DNA from: Pseudomonas sp. UBA1879
GTDB taxonomy: Bacteria; Pseudomonadota; Gammaproteobacteria; Pseudomonadales; Pseudomonadaceae
Direction: 5' to 3'
NCBI RefSeq assembly: GCF_002338065.1
Contig: NZ_DDHJ01000015.1
Coordinates: forward strand, 62,001 to 126,000
Length of the DNA: 64,000 bases
A program made the position numbers and the translations under genes. The notes under the pieces were generated by a model. It had not been told where the DNA came from. It made no database searches and saw only the letters and a list, made by a program, of their open reading frames with translations. Numbering within the stretch: position 1 is the stretch's first letter; each line of letters starts with the position of its first letter. Below are positions 37,473 through 45,236 of this stretch, in pieces.

Positions 37473-39164
37473 TCAGCGCTTGATCAGCCAGACCCACAGC
37501 AGCAGGTTCAACAGCAGCGAGAGAAGTGCGACACCACGCCAGACTTTCAGCGGCTCCCGCTCAATCAGCGGTCTGGGCCGGACTTCCAGCAGCGTCAACT
37601 CTCCCCGTTGCAACTCAAACAGCCACTGTTCGGCGGTTTCGAAGCGTTTGCCAGGGTCGGGTTGCAAGGCTTTGTCGAGATGCCGGTCGAGCCATTCGGG
37701 AGTGTCGGGGCGATAGCGGCTGGCAGAGACTGGCTGTCCAAAGCGGCGGTGCTGGAAGGCTTCAATCTCGCCGTGTGGGTAATGCCCGGTCAGCAGCACA
37801 TAGAGGGTGACGCTGGCGGCGTACAGGTCCAGCGCTGGCGCCGGAACTGCGCCGTCAAACGCCTCTGGGGCAATGTAACTTGGCGTGCCAGGCACGTCAC
37901 CCAACGCATCACTCGACAGGCCGGGGCAGAACGCCAAGCCGAAGTCGAGCACCCGCAACTCACCCTGCTCATCGATCAGCAGGTTCTCAGGTTTGATGTC
38001 GCGATGAAGGATGTTGCGCCGATGCAACAGGCCCACGGCACTGATCAGATCCCGCGCCAGAGAATGCCAACGCGCCCAGTCCATCGGGCCGTGTCGGGCG
38101 AATGTCTGCGCCAGTGTCTGTCCTGAGTATTCACGCATCACGTAATACAGATGCTGGCGGTCGGGCAGGGGATGCACCTCGGGAAAGAAACGGCCGGCCA
38201 CGCGTCGCAGAAACCATTCTTCAAGCAGCAGCGCCTGCGCGGTGCCTTGTTCGTCATGACGGGAAAGGGGCACGGTTTTCAGCAGCCAAGGGCGACCCTG
38301 AGCGTCCCGCACCCGATACACCTGTGACTGGCGTGAATCACTGACTGCCGCTTCAACTCGCCAACCTTCGAAGGCTTGCCCGGCGCGTAGCAGTGGCGGT
38401 ATGGGCCATTGCTGCAGCTGAACCAGCGTATCGCCAAGGGAATCCGCCCCGGTCTCATCCACATGGATCAGCAGGGCGCTGGCGTTGTCCTGACTGCCCG
38501 CCAGATGCGCCGCGTCGACCAGCGCTCGCACGGCGGCACCGAGGTCAGCCTGATCGTTCAGGATGGAGCGGATCGCGCTGTCGCTCAACGCAGCCCAGAC
38601 ACCGTCACTGACCAGCAACAGCCGTTCGCCCTGACGCAGCTCGCCGTCGAGGTAATCCACAACCACGTACTGATCCAGACCCAGTGCCCGCTTCAACACA
38701 TGCTGCATGTCTGCCTGTTCCCAGACGTGGTCGTCGCTGATCCGTTGCAGCGTACCGTCCAGCCAGCGATAGACCCGACAATCGCCAACGTGGGCAAGCG
38801 TAAAGCGACGTCCGCGGAGCACCAGCGCGCTAAGGGTGGTCAGCAGGCCGTTGGCGTGCAACCAGCGATTATGCGCGGTCAGCAGTCGGTCCAAGGCTTG
38901 CGCCACGCCCCAGGTTTCTGGCGTGGCGTAGTAATCCAGCGCCAGTGCCTGAAGTGTCGCGCGCGACGCCAGGCCCCCATCGGCGCATTGACTGACACCG
39001 TCGGCGAGGGCAAACAGATAACCCTTACTGGCCGCCAGCGCAGGGGCTGGGGTAACCAGCCGGATCGCATCCTGATTTTCGACCCGCGGACCGCAGGCGC
39101 TGAATTCTGCAAAGCGCAGTGTCAGGCCGGTGGGGTGGGCGGGTCGCATTGCGGGCTGATTCAT
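37473..39164 (-). CDS. Bifunctional PP2C phosphatase/Ser-Thr protein kinase
   Basis: The 563-residue protein opens with a PP2C phosphatase domain (residues about 15-240: ENQDA, ALADGVSQ, VGDCRVYR, VSDGVWAAL, GSQDNASAL), with all metal-binding Asp present. A Hanks-type kinase follows (about 260-520) with the ATP-site Lys in PWLLKTV, HRDIKPENLLI and LDFGLAF, so both activities look intact. A C-terminal membrane helix anchors it (VALLSLLLNLLLWVWLI). It starts 20 bases after the nitrate transporter stop and so is probably made under the same nitrate-responsive leader. AGGAAA precedes ATG 39164. Targets are unknown. Confidence 0.93.
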   Translation of the reverse strand: MNQPAMRPAHPTGLTLRFAEFSACGPRVENQDAIRLVTPAPALAASKGYLFALADGVSQCADGGLASRATLQALALDYYATPETWGVAQALDRLLTAHNRWLHANGLLTTLSALVLRGRRFTLAHVGDCRVYRWLDGTLQRISDDHVWEQADMQHVLKRALGLDQYVVVDYLDGELRQGERLLLVSDGVWAALSDSAIRSILNDQADLGAAVRALVDAAHLAGSQDNASALLIHVDETGADSLGDTLVQLQQWPIPPLLRAGQAFEGWRVEAAVSDSRQSQVYRVRDAQGRPWLLKTVPLSRHDEQGTAQALLLEEWFLRRVAGRFFPEVHPLPDRQHLYYVMREYSGQTLAQTFARHGPMDWARWHSLARDLISAVGLLHRRNILHRDIKPENLLIDEQGELRVLDFGLAFCPGLSSDALGDVPGTPSYIAPEAFDGAVPAPALDLYAASVTLYVLLTGHYPHGEIEAFQHRRFGQPVSASRYRPDTPEWLDRHLDKALQPDPGKRFETAEQWLFELQRGELTLLEVRPRPLIEREPLKVWRGVALLSLLLNLLLWVWLIKR

Positions 39165-39184
39165 CCGTGTTTCCTGTCGGCCGA

Positions 39185-40396
39185 TTAAACGCGTGCGGCG
39201 GTGACAGCGGCTGAGCCCCATGTGGTTCTCCAACGACGTTTGACGTTCATCAGGCCAAACCAGGCAAGCACGCCCAATAACGCAAACAGCCATAGACCCA
39301 GTTGATAATCGCCGGTGCTCTGTTTGATTGCCCCCAGACCGGCGGCCAGCAGAAAGCCGCCAATGCCGCCGGCCATGCCGATCAGGCCGGTCATCACGCC
39401 GATTTCCTTGCGGAAACGTTGCGGCACCAGTTGAAACACCGCGCCGTTACCTGCGCCCAGCCCTAACATGGCGGCGACGAACAGGCCCAGCGCTGCCCAT
39501 GAATTGGGCAGATTGAAGCCTACGGCAGCGATACAGATGGCCGCGACCGCGTACATGCCCGATAAGGTACGGATGCCGCCAAAGCGGTCGGCCAGCGCGC
39601 CGCCCAAGGGGCGCATCAGGCTGCCGCCGAACACGCACGCTGCTGTGTAATAACCGGCCGTCACCGGGTTCAGGCCGTATTGGTCGTTGAAATAGCCGGG
39701 CAAGGCGCTGGCCAGGCCGATGAAGCCGCCAAAGGTGACGCTGTAGAAAAACATGAACCACCAACTGTCACGGTCGCCCAGCGCCTTGAAATAGTCAGCC
39801 ATGGCTTTGCGTGGCGGACGCTCGGGCGCATTGCGGGCCATGAGCGAGAACGCCACGAGCGTCAGAACCAAGGGCAGCGCTGCGAAGCCGAACACATTGC
39901 TCCAGCCGAAGCTTGCGGCCAGCACCGGTGCAATCAGCGCCGCGAACACCGTGCCGGAATTGCCAGCGCCGGCGATGCCCATGGCCTTGCCTTGATGCTG
40001 CGGCGGATACCATTGCGACGCCAACGGCAGGGCCACCGCGAAGGAGGCACCTGCCATCCCCAAGGCCATCCCGAGCAGGAGCGCTTGTTCATAGCTGTGA
40101 ATGCCCAATTGCCAGGCGCAGAGCAGGGCGAGAATGACGATGATCTGGCCAATGATGCCAGCGGTCTTGGGAGACAGTTGATCGGCCAGCATGCCCATCA
40201 AAAACCGCAGAATGGCGCCGGCGAGAATGGGCGTCGCAACCATGAGTCCGCGTTGCTGTGTGGTCAGGTGCAAGTCGGCGGCGATCTGTACGGCCAAGGG
40301 GCCGAGCAGGTACCAGACCATGAAACTGAGGTCGAAATAAAGAAACGCGGCGAACAGCGTAGGCTTGTGGCCGGCTTTCCAGAAACTTGTAGTCAT
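39185..40396 (-). CDS. nasA: Assimilatory nitrate/nitrite transporter (NarK/NasA, MFS)
   Basis: The 403-residue inner-membrane protein has about 12 helices. The nitrate signature is visible as GMAGASFAVALPLASQWYPP with GIAGAGNSGT, and a second copy as GLGAGNGAVFQLVPQRF. These Gly-rich stretches and the pore Arg in MLADQ-preceding helix two (GAILRFLMG) mark NNP-family nitrate transporters. The single-unit form and the assimilation-type leader fit uptake for nitrogen assimilation rather than respiration. GAGGTGAG lies before ATG 40396. See the leader and promoter entries for control. Confidence 0.95.
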   Translation of the reverse strand: MTTSFWKAGHKPTLFAAFLYFDLSFMVWYLLGPLAVQIAADLHLTTQQRGLMVATPILAGAILRFLMGMLADQLSPKTAGIIGQIIVILALLCAWQLGIHSYEQALLLGMALGMAGASFAVALPLASQWYPPQHQGKAMGIAGAGNSGTVFAALIAPVLAASFGWSNVFGFAALPLVLTLVAFSLMARNAPERPPRKAMADYFKALGDRDSWWFMFFYSVTFGGFIGLASALPGYFNDQYGLNPVTAGYYTAACVFGGSLMRPLGGALADRFGGIRTLSGMYAVAAICIAAVGFNLPNSWAALGLFVAAMLGLGAGNGAVFQLVPQRFRKEIGVMTGLIGMAGGIGGFLLAAGLGAIKQSTGDYQLGLWLFALLGVLAWFGLMNVKRRWRTTWGSAAVTAARV

Positions 40397-40509
40397 CTCT
40401 CACCTCATCTGCGGAATTCGTCGCCGGTGCGCCTGGGTTTGCACCGTTGCGAGTGGAGTTGCGGACGAAGCGCACTGGCGCTTCACCCGCATTTTTTCAG
40501 GCCCAAACG

Positions 40510-40593
40510 AAAAAACGCCGCCACCCTGTCCGCGATACGCGAAGGGGTGTGCGACGTCTTTGTCGAGTGTGTGGGCAGCCGCCTTTGGTTGCC
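40510..40593 (-). promoter_or_regulatory. ANTAR-type antitermination leader of nasA
   Basis: Read on the minus strand, hairpin P1 (40593 to 40574) is GGCAACC, loop AAAGGC, GGCTGCC, with one mismatch. After an 8-base linker, hairpin P2 (40565 to 40552) is CGAC, loop AAAGAC, GTCG. Both hexaloops have A at position 1 and G at position 4, the mark of RNAs bound by ANTAR proteins such as NasR/NasT. A terminator follows (40555 to 40510), with arms GTCGCACACCC and GGGTGGCGGC, an inner CGCG/CGCG stem and a T-run at 40515-40510. The 3' arm of P2 overlaps the 5' arm of the terminator, so P2 and terminator exclude each other. Confidence 0.83.
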
Positions 40594-40605
40594 TGTGAGT
40601 TGATA

Positions 40606-40621
40606 AGCAAAAGGTGGGCCA
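40606..40621 (-). promoter_or_regulatory. Sigma-54 promoter for nasA
   Basis: The minus strand reads TGGCCCACCTTTTGCT. GG and GC have the required 10-base spacing, and 5 of the 6 bases match TGGCAC. The predicted transcript start, about 12 bases beyond GC, falls at about 40595, immediately before hairpin P1. NtrC control is expected but no NtrC site was fixed. Confidence 0.68.
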
Positions 40622-40838
40622 TCGCAGGTTTTTAGCGGCATTCAGCGCAAATCGGTGCCTATGAAACCTCTTGCTGTCCCGCTTTGGTGCAGTCAGCCGA
40701 GGGGGATGCCTCAGGTGTGATCATTGGGCGCACCTTCGTGACGGCGGTTGGTAAAGTTCGCGCCATGCCTCGCGCTGTCCCCCCGCGGACGTCTATAATC
40801 CGCCGCTGACTTCAGCCTCGAACGAGCCGCCCCCGCCC

Positions 40839-41861
40839 ATGTATAACCTGGCCCGCCAGTTACTCTTCAAACTCTCCCCGGAAACTTCCCACGATCTGTC
40901 CATCGACTTGATCGGTGCGGGAGGGCGTCTGGGACTCAACGGCCTGTTCAACAAGGCACCGGCGCGTTTGCCGGTAACGGTCATGGGCTTGCAGTTCCCC
41001 AATCCGGTCGGGCTGGCGGCCGGTCTGGACAAGAATGGCGCGGCCATCGACGGTTTTGCGCAACTGGGCTTCGGGTTCGTCGAAATCGGCACCGTGACCC
41101 CGCGCCCGCAACCGGGTAATCCCAAACCCCGAATTTTCCGTCTGCCCCACGCCGAGGGCATCATCAACCGCATGGGCTTCAACAATCTCGGTGTCGATCA
41201 CCTCGTCAGTCGCGTGCAGGCCGCCAACTACAATGGCGTGCTGGGCATCAACATCGGCAAGAACGTCGACACGCCGGTCGAGCGCGCGGTGGATGATTAC
41301 CTGATCTGTCTGGACAAGGTGTACGCCCACGCGAGTTACATCACCGTCAACGTCAGTTCGCCAAACACGCCGGGCCTGCGCAGTCTGCAGTTCGGCGATT
41401 CGCTCAAGCAGTTGCTCGAAGCCCTGCGCATGCGTCAGGAAGCGCTGACCCAGACCCACGGCAGACGCGTACCGCTGGCGATCAAGATCGCGCCGGACAT
41501 GAGCGATGAGGAAACCGTGCTGGTGGCCAGCGCGTTGCTGGAGTCGGGCATGGACGCGGTGATCGCGACCAATACCACGCTAAGCCGCGAAGGGGTTGAA
41601 GGGCTGCCGCATGCCGACGAGACGGGCGGTCTGTCTGGCGCGCCAGTGCGTGAAAAAAGTACCCACATCGTCAAGGTGCTGGCCGGTGAACTGGGCGGAA
41701 AGCTGCCGATCATCGCAGCGGGAGGCGTCACGGAAGGCAAACACGCTGCTGAAAAAATCGCCGCAGGCGCGAGTCTGGTGCAAATCTATTCGGGCTTCAT
41801 TTATAAGGGGCCGGCGCTGATTCGCGAATCCGTGGACGCGATTGCCGCGATGTCCCGCTGA
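40839..41861 (+). CDS. pyrD: Dihydroorotate dehydrogenase (quinone), class 2
   Basis: The 340-residue membrane-associated flavoenzyme oxidises dihydroorotate to orotate in pyrimidine synthesis and passes electrons to quinone. Motifs are PVGLAAGLDKNGAAID, FVEIGTVTPRPQPGNPKPR, NRMGFNN, NVSSPNTPGLR (catalytic Ser of class 2) and AAGGV with LVQIYSGFIYKG. A perfect -10-like TATAAT occurs at 40794-40799, but no matching -35 is clear. Rmf lies convergently downstream, as in other pseudomonads. Confidence 0.97.
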   Translation: MYNLARQLLFKLSPETSHDLSIDLIGAGGRLGLNGLFNKAPARLPVTVMGLQFPNPVGLAAGLDKNGAAIDGFAQLGFGFVEIGTVTPRPQPGNPKPRIFRLPHAEGIINRMGFNNLGVDHLVSRVQAANYNGVLGINIGKNVDTPVERAVDDYLICLDKVYAHASYITVNVSSPNTPGLRSLQFGDSLKQLLEALRMRQEALTQTHGRRVPLAIKIAPDMSDEETVLVASALLESGMDAVIATNTTLSREGVEGLPHADETGGLSGAPVREKSTHIVKVLAGELGGKLPIIAAGGVTEGKHAAEKIAAGASLVQIYSGFIYKGPALIRESVDAIAAMSR

Positions 41862-41888
41862 GATCCGGCTTGGGCGCGTGCCAATGAA

Positions 41889-41914
41889 AAGGGGTTCCTT
41901 GAAGGAACCCCCTT
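41889..41914 (+). terminator. Hairpin after pyrD, probable terminator
   Basis: GGGGTTCC pairs with GGAACCCC around TTGAA (41891-41911), with AAAA before it. The T-tract on the plus side is short; for minus-strand transcripts the flanking A-run gives a better U-tail. Confidence 0.55.
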
Positions 41915-42029
41915 GGGCGTTAGCCCGCCGCCCGGATGGGGCGTGCATGTTTAGAGTGCTACAGCGCAAATTGTCGATGCTTTCAAAAAAGTGACGATGA
42001 GTCGAAATGTACCTTTGGTAATTAGAGTG

Positions 42030-42245
42030 TCAGCCGACCGCGTGAAGTTCGTTGAGTCTGTGTATACCCGCAGTGCCGGTCATACCGTCCCAGTTGTCGC
42101 CGCGTCCTTCCCGCCAGCCATTGATCCAGGCTTGGCGCACCGACGGTAGAGTAAAAGGGCAAAGCTCACGGGATTTACCAGTTACGCCGTATTGATATCC
42201 GCGCGAAAAAGCTCTTTCCAACGGATCACGCTTAAGTCTTCTCAT
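42030..42245 (-). CDS. rmf: Ribosome modulation factor
   Basis: The 71-residue basic protein dimerises 70S ribosomes into inactive 100S particles in stationary phase. The family signature is seen in RDPLERAFSRGYQYGVTGKSR and RQAWINGWREGRGDNWDGM. Pseudomonas Rmf is longer than the 55-residue E. coli protein at its C-terminus, as here. GAGGG lies about 11 bases before ATG 42245. The structured intergenic region upstream may include its leader. Confidence 0.95.
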   Translation of the reverse strand: MRRLKRDPLERAFSRGYQYGVTGKSRELCPFTLPSVRQAWINGWREGRGDNWDGMTGTAGIHRLNELHAVG

Positions 42246-42817
42246 AGGGTGTTGCCCTCGTTTGTTGACTGTTATGTCCCTGGAGACCTCATGTCGAGGT
42301 CGGGCAGAAATCTTCTGCCTGTGAATGCCCGCTGCCGGCGTCGCGGGCGGTGTGCCATCGTCATTGCGACGACGGCCTGAGGTGAGTTCTAACCAATGGC
42401 TTGGACGCTGTGAATGACCGTTTTGTCATAAGAACGTCACGGTTGAGGCATTAAGACCATAAGTGCACGCGGGTTTTGCGGGTGCCTTCGGGACGAAACG
42501 CCCTGATTCGAGGGTTTTGATGGAAATTGCGAGTCATTCTCATGGAGGATTGATGGCCGTTTGACGTCAGATTTAAATCGACGAAGGGTCAGCGATGTGA
42601 CTTTTAATGACTACAGTCGTCGGGCTGAATAGCGGTTTTTTAAGATCGAACATGCCTGTCGGATGCTCCGACAGGCATATCTGCCGGATTCGAATGCGTC
42701 GGACCGGTGGAGCGGCACAACTCTGTGCCACCCAGGCGTTCTCCATGAAAGACGCCTGTTTGAATCGGGCCGGACGACGCGTTGTCCCGCCATATAGCCG
42801 AAGGCTCTGGAATCATC
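42246..42817. other. Structured intergenic region between rmf and rlmL
   Basis: No gene is supported in these 572 bases, but several perfect inverted repeats occur. They are GACCTC/GAGGTC (42285-42301), GGCAGAA/TTCTGCC (42303-42319), GCCCGC/GCGGGC (42327-42348), ATGCCTGTCGGA/TCCGACAGGCAT (42652-42678, 12 bp with a 3-base loop), GGCACA/TGTGCC (42714-42729) and CAGGCGT/ACGCCTG (42733-42758). The first three would lie in an rmf leader, the last three in an rlmL leader. None has a T-tail of terminator type. Confidence 0.6.
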
Positions 42818-45088
42818 ATGTCGGACCGTTACGAACTTTTCCTTACCTGCCCCAAAGGCCTTGAGGGCCTGCTTGCCGAAGAAGCCATCGCGCTAGGCCT
42901 TCAGGAAACCCGTGAGCACACCTCGACGATTCGGGGCAGCGCCGACATGGAAACCGCTTACCGGTTGTGTCTGTGGTCGCGGCTGGCGAACCGCGTGCTG
43001 CTGGTGCTCAAACGCTTTCCGATGAAAAACGCCGAAGACCTGTACCACGGCGTGCATGACATCGAGTGGGCCGATCATCTGGAACCTGATGGCACCCTGG
43101 CTGTGGAGTTCAGCGGCCATGGTTCGGGCATCGACAACACCCATTTCGGCGCCTTGAAGGTCAAGGACGCCATTGTCGACCGTCTGCGCACCGCCGATGG
43201 CTCGCGTCCCTCCATTGACAAACTCAACCCCGATTTGCGTGTGCACCTGCGCCTGGACCGTGGCGAGGCGATTCTGTCACTGGACCTTTCCGGTCACAGC
43301 CTGCACCAGCGGGGTTACCGGCTGCAGCAGGGCGCGGCGCCGTTGAAGGAAAACCTGGCAGCGGCCATTCTGATCCGTTCCGGTTGGCCCCGGATCGCGG
43401 CTGATGGCGGCGCGCTGGCGGACCCGATGTGCGGTGTCGGCACATTCCTTGTCGAAGCCGCGATGATCGCCGCTGATATCGCGCCGAACCTCAAGCGCGA
43501 GCGCTGGGGCTTTTCGGCGTGGCTGGGCCACGTCCCGGCGCTATGGCGCAAGCTCCACGATGAAGCCCTGGCCCGGGCCGAAGCCGGTTTGTCCAGGCCG
43601 CCGTTGTGGATTCGCGGTTACGAAGCCGATCCTCGGTTGATTCAACCCGGTCGCAACAACGTCGAGCGCGCCGGTCTCTCTGACTGGATCAAGATCTACC
43701 AGGGGGAAGTGGCCACTTTCGAACCGCGTCCTGACCAGAACCAGAAAGGTCTGGTGATCTGCAACCCGCCCTACGGCGAGCGTTTGGGCGATGAAGCGAG
43801 TCTGTTGTACCTCTACCAGAATCTCGGTGAGCGTCTGCGTCAGGCCTGCCTGAACTGGGAAGCGGCGGTGTTCACCGGTGCCCCCGACCTGGGCAAGCGC
43901 ATGGGCATTCGCAGTCACAAGCAATACGCGTTCTGGAACGGCGCTTTGCCGTGCAAGCTGCTGCTGATCAAGGTCCTGCCGGATCAGTTCGTCACCGGCG
44001 AGCGCCGCACCCCCGAGCAGCGCCAGGCCGAGCGCGAGCAAGCGGCTTATGACCAGACGCCGGATGAGCCGCAGGAACACAAGTTCAACAAGAACGGCAA
44101 CCCGATCAAACCCGCGCCACTCCCGGCACCGGTGATCGAGCAGCCGCGCCTGAGCGAAGGCGGGCAGATGTTCGCCAACCGCCTGCAGAAAAACCTCAAG
44201 GCATTGGGCAAATGGGTCAAGCGCGAGGGCATCGATTGCTACCGCGTGTACGACGCCGACATGCCGGAATACGCGATGGCCATCGACCTGTATCACGACT
44301 GGGTGCACGTTCAGGAATACGCCGCGCCGAAGTCCATCGACCCGGAAAAAGCCTCGATCCGCATGTTCGACGCGCTGGCCGCCATTCCTCAGGCGCTGAA
44401 CATCGACAAGAGCCGCGTCGTCGTCAAACGCCGTGAGCGTCAAAGCGGGACAAAGCAATACGAGCGCCACAGCGCCCAGGGCAAATTCAATGAGGTCAAC
44501 GAAGGCGGCATTAAGCTGCTGGTCAACCTGACCGACTACCTGGACACCGGCCTGTTTCTCGATCACCGGCCGATGCGTATGCGCATTCAGCGTGAGGCGG
44601 CAGGCAAGCGTTTCCTCAACCTGTTCTGCTACACCGCGACCGCCAGTGTGCACGCCGCCAAGGGTGGTGCGCGCAGCACCACCAGCGTCGACCTGTCGAA
44701 AACCTACCTGGACTGGGCGCGCCGCAATTTGTCACTCAACGGGTTTTCCGACAAAAACCGTCTGGAGCAGGGCGATGTGATGGCCTGGCTCGAGGCCAGT
44801 CGCGATGAATACGATCTGATCTTCATCGATCCGCCGACCTTCTCAAATTCCAAACGCATGGAGGGGGTGTTTGACGTGCAGCGCGATCAGGTGCAATTGA
44901 TTGACCTCGCCATGGCGCGTCTGGCCAGCGGCGGCGTGCTGTATTTCTCCAACAACTTCCGCAAGTTTCAGCTGGAAGACAATCTCGCCGAGCGTTATGC
45001 GGTCGAGGAAATCACCCAGCAGACCATCGACCCAGATTTCATCCGCAACGGCAAAATCCACCGCGCCTGGAAGATCACTGCCCGCTGA
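42818..45088 (+). CDS. rlmL: Bifunctional 23S rRNA methyltransferase RlmKL
   Basis: The 756-residue fusion enzyme has an N-terminal THUMP RNA-binding domain (residues about 45-155). The RlmL methyltransferase follows (about 160-385; CNPPYGERLGDE) and makes m2G2445. A linker rich in charged residues leads to the C-terminal RlmK methyltransferase (about 460-755; FLNLFCYTATASVHAAKGGA and IFIDPPTFSNSKRM), which makes m7G2069. Numbering follows E. coli 23S rRNA. ATG 42818 begins MSDRYELFLTCPKGLE, the normal N-terminus; upstream codons are not conserved. Confidence 0.96.
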   Translation: MSDRYELFLTCPKGLEGLLAEEAIALGLQETREHTSTIRGSADMETAYRLCLWSRLANRVLLVLKRFPMKNAEDLYHGVHDIEWADHLEPDGTLAVEFSGHGSGIDNTHFGALKVKDAIVDRLRTADGSRPSIDKLNPDLRVHLRLDRGEAILSLDLSGHSLHQRGYRLQQGAAPLKENLAAAILIRSGWPRIAADGGALADPMCGVGTFLVEAAMIAADIAPNLKRERWGFSAWLGHVPALWRKLHDEALARAEAGLSRPPLWIRGYEADPRLIQPGRNNVERAGLSDWIKIYQGEVATFEPRPDQNQKGLVICNPPYGERLGDEASLLYLYQNLGERLRQACLNWEAAVFTGAPDLGKRMGIRSHKQYAFWNGALPCKLLLIKVLPDQFVTGERRTPEQRQAEREQAAYDQTPDEPQEHKFNKNGNPIKPAPLPAPVIEQPRLSEGGQMFANRLQKNLKALGKWVKREGIDCYRVYDADMPEYAMAIDLYHDWVHVQEYAAPKSIDPEKASIRMFDALAAIPQALNIDKSRVVVKRRERQSGTKQYERHSAQGKFNEVNEGGIKLLVNLTDYLDTGLFLDHRPMRMRIQREAAGKRFLNLFCYTATASVHAAKGGARSTTSVDLSKTYLDWARRNLSLNGFSDKNRLEQGDVMAWLEASRDEYDLIFIDPPTFSNSKRMEGVFDVQRDQVQLIDLAMARLASGGVLYFSNNFRKFQLEDNLAERYAVEEITQQTIDPDFIRNGKIHRAWKITAR

Positions 45089-45236
45089 CCGGGCAGCGTG
45101 GGCTGGGAGCGTCCGCCGCACTGGCGGGCGCACTCCGCCTGCCAGATATGCAGCACTATGCAAACTAATGGCGAATAGCTATAAGTGAAGCCTGGTCACG
45201 TGCCGCGGCAGCATGGTGGCGCCCTGAGTTCAGCCT

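Noticed and set aside
41889..41914. A strong terminator for pyrD
   Set aside because: The stem is good but the T-tract on the pyrD side is only two bases, so it is kept only as a probable terminator.
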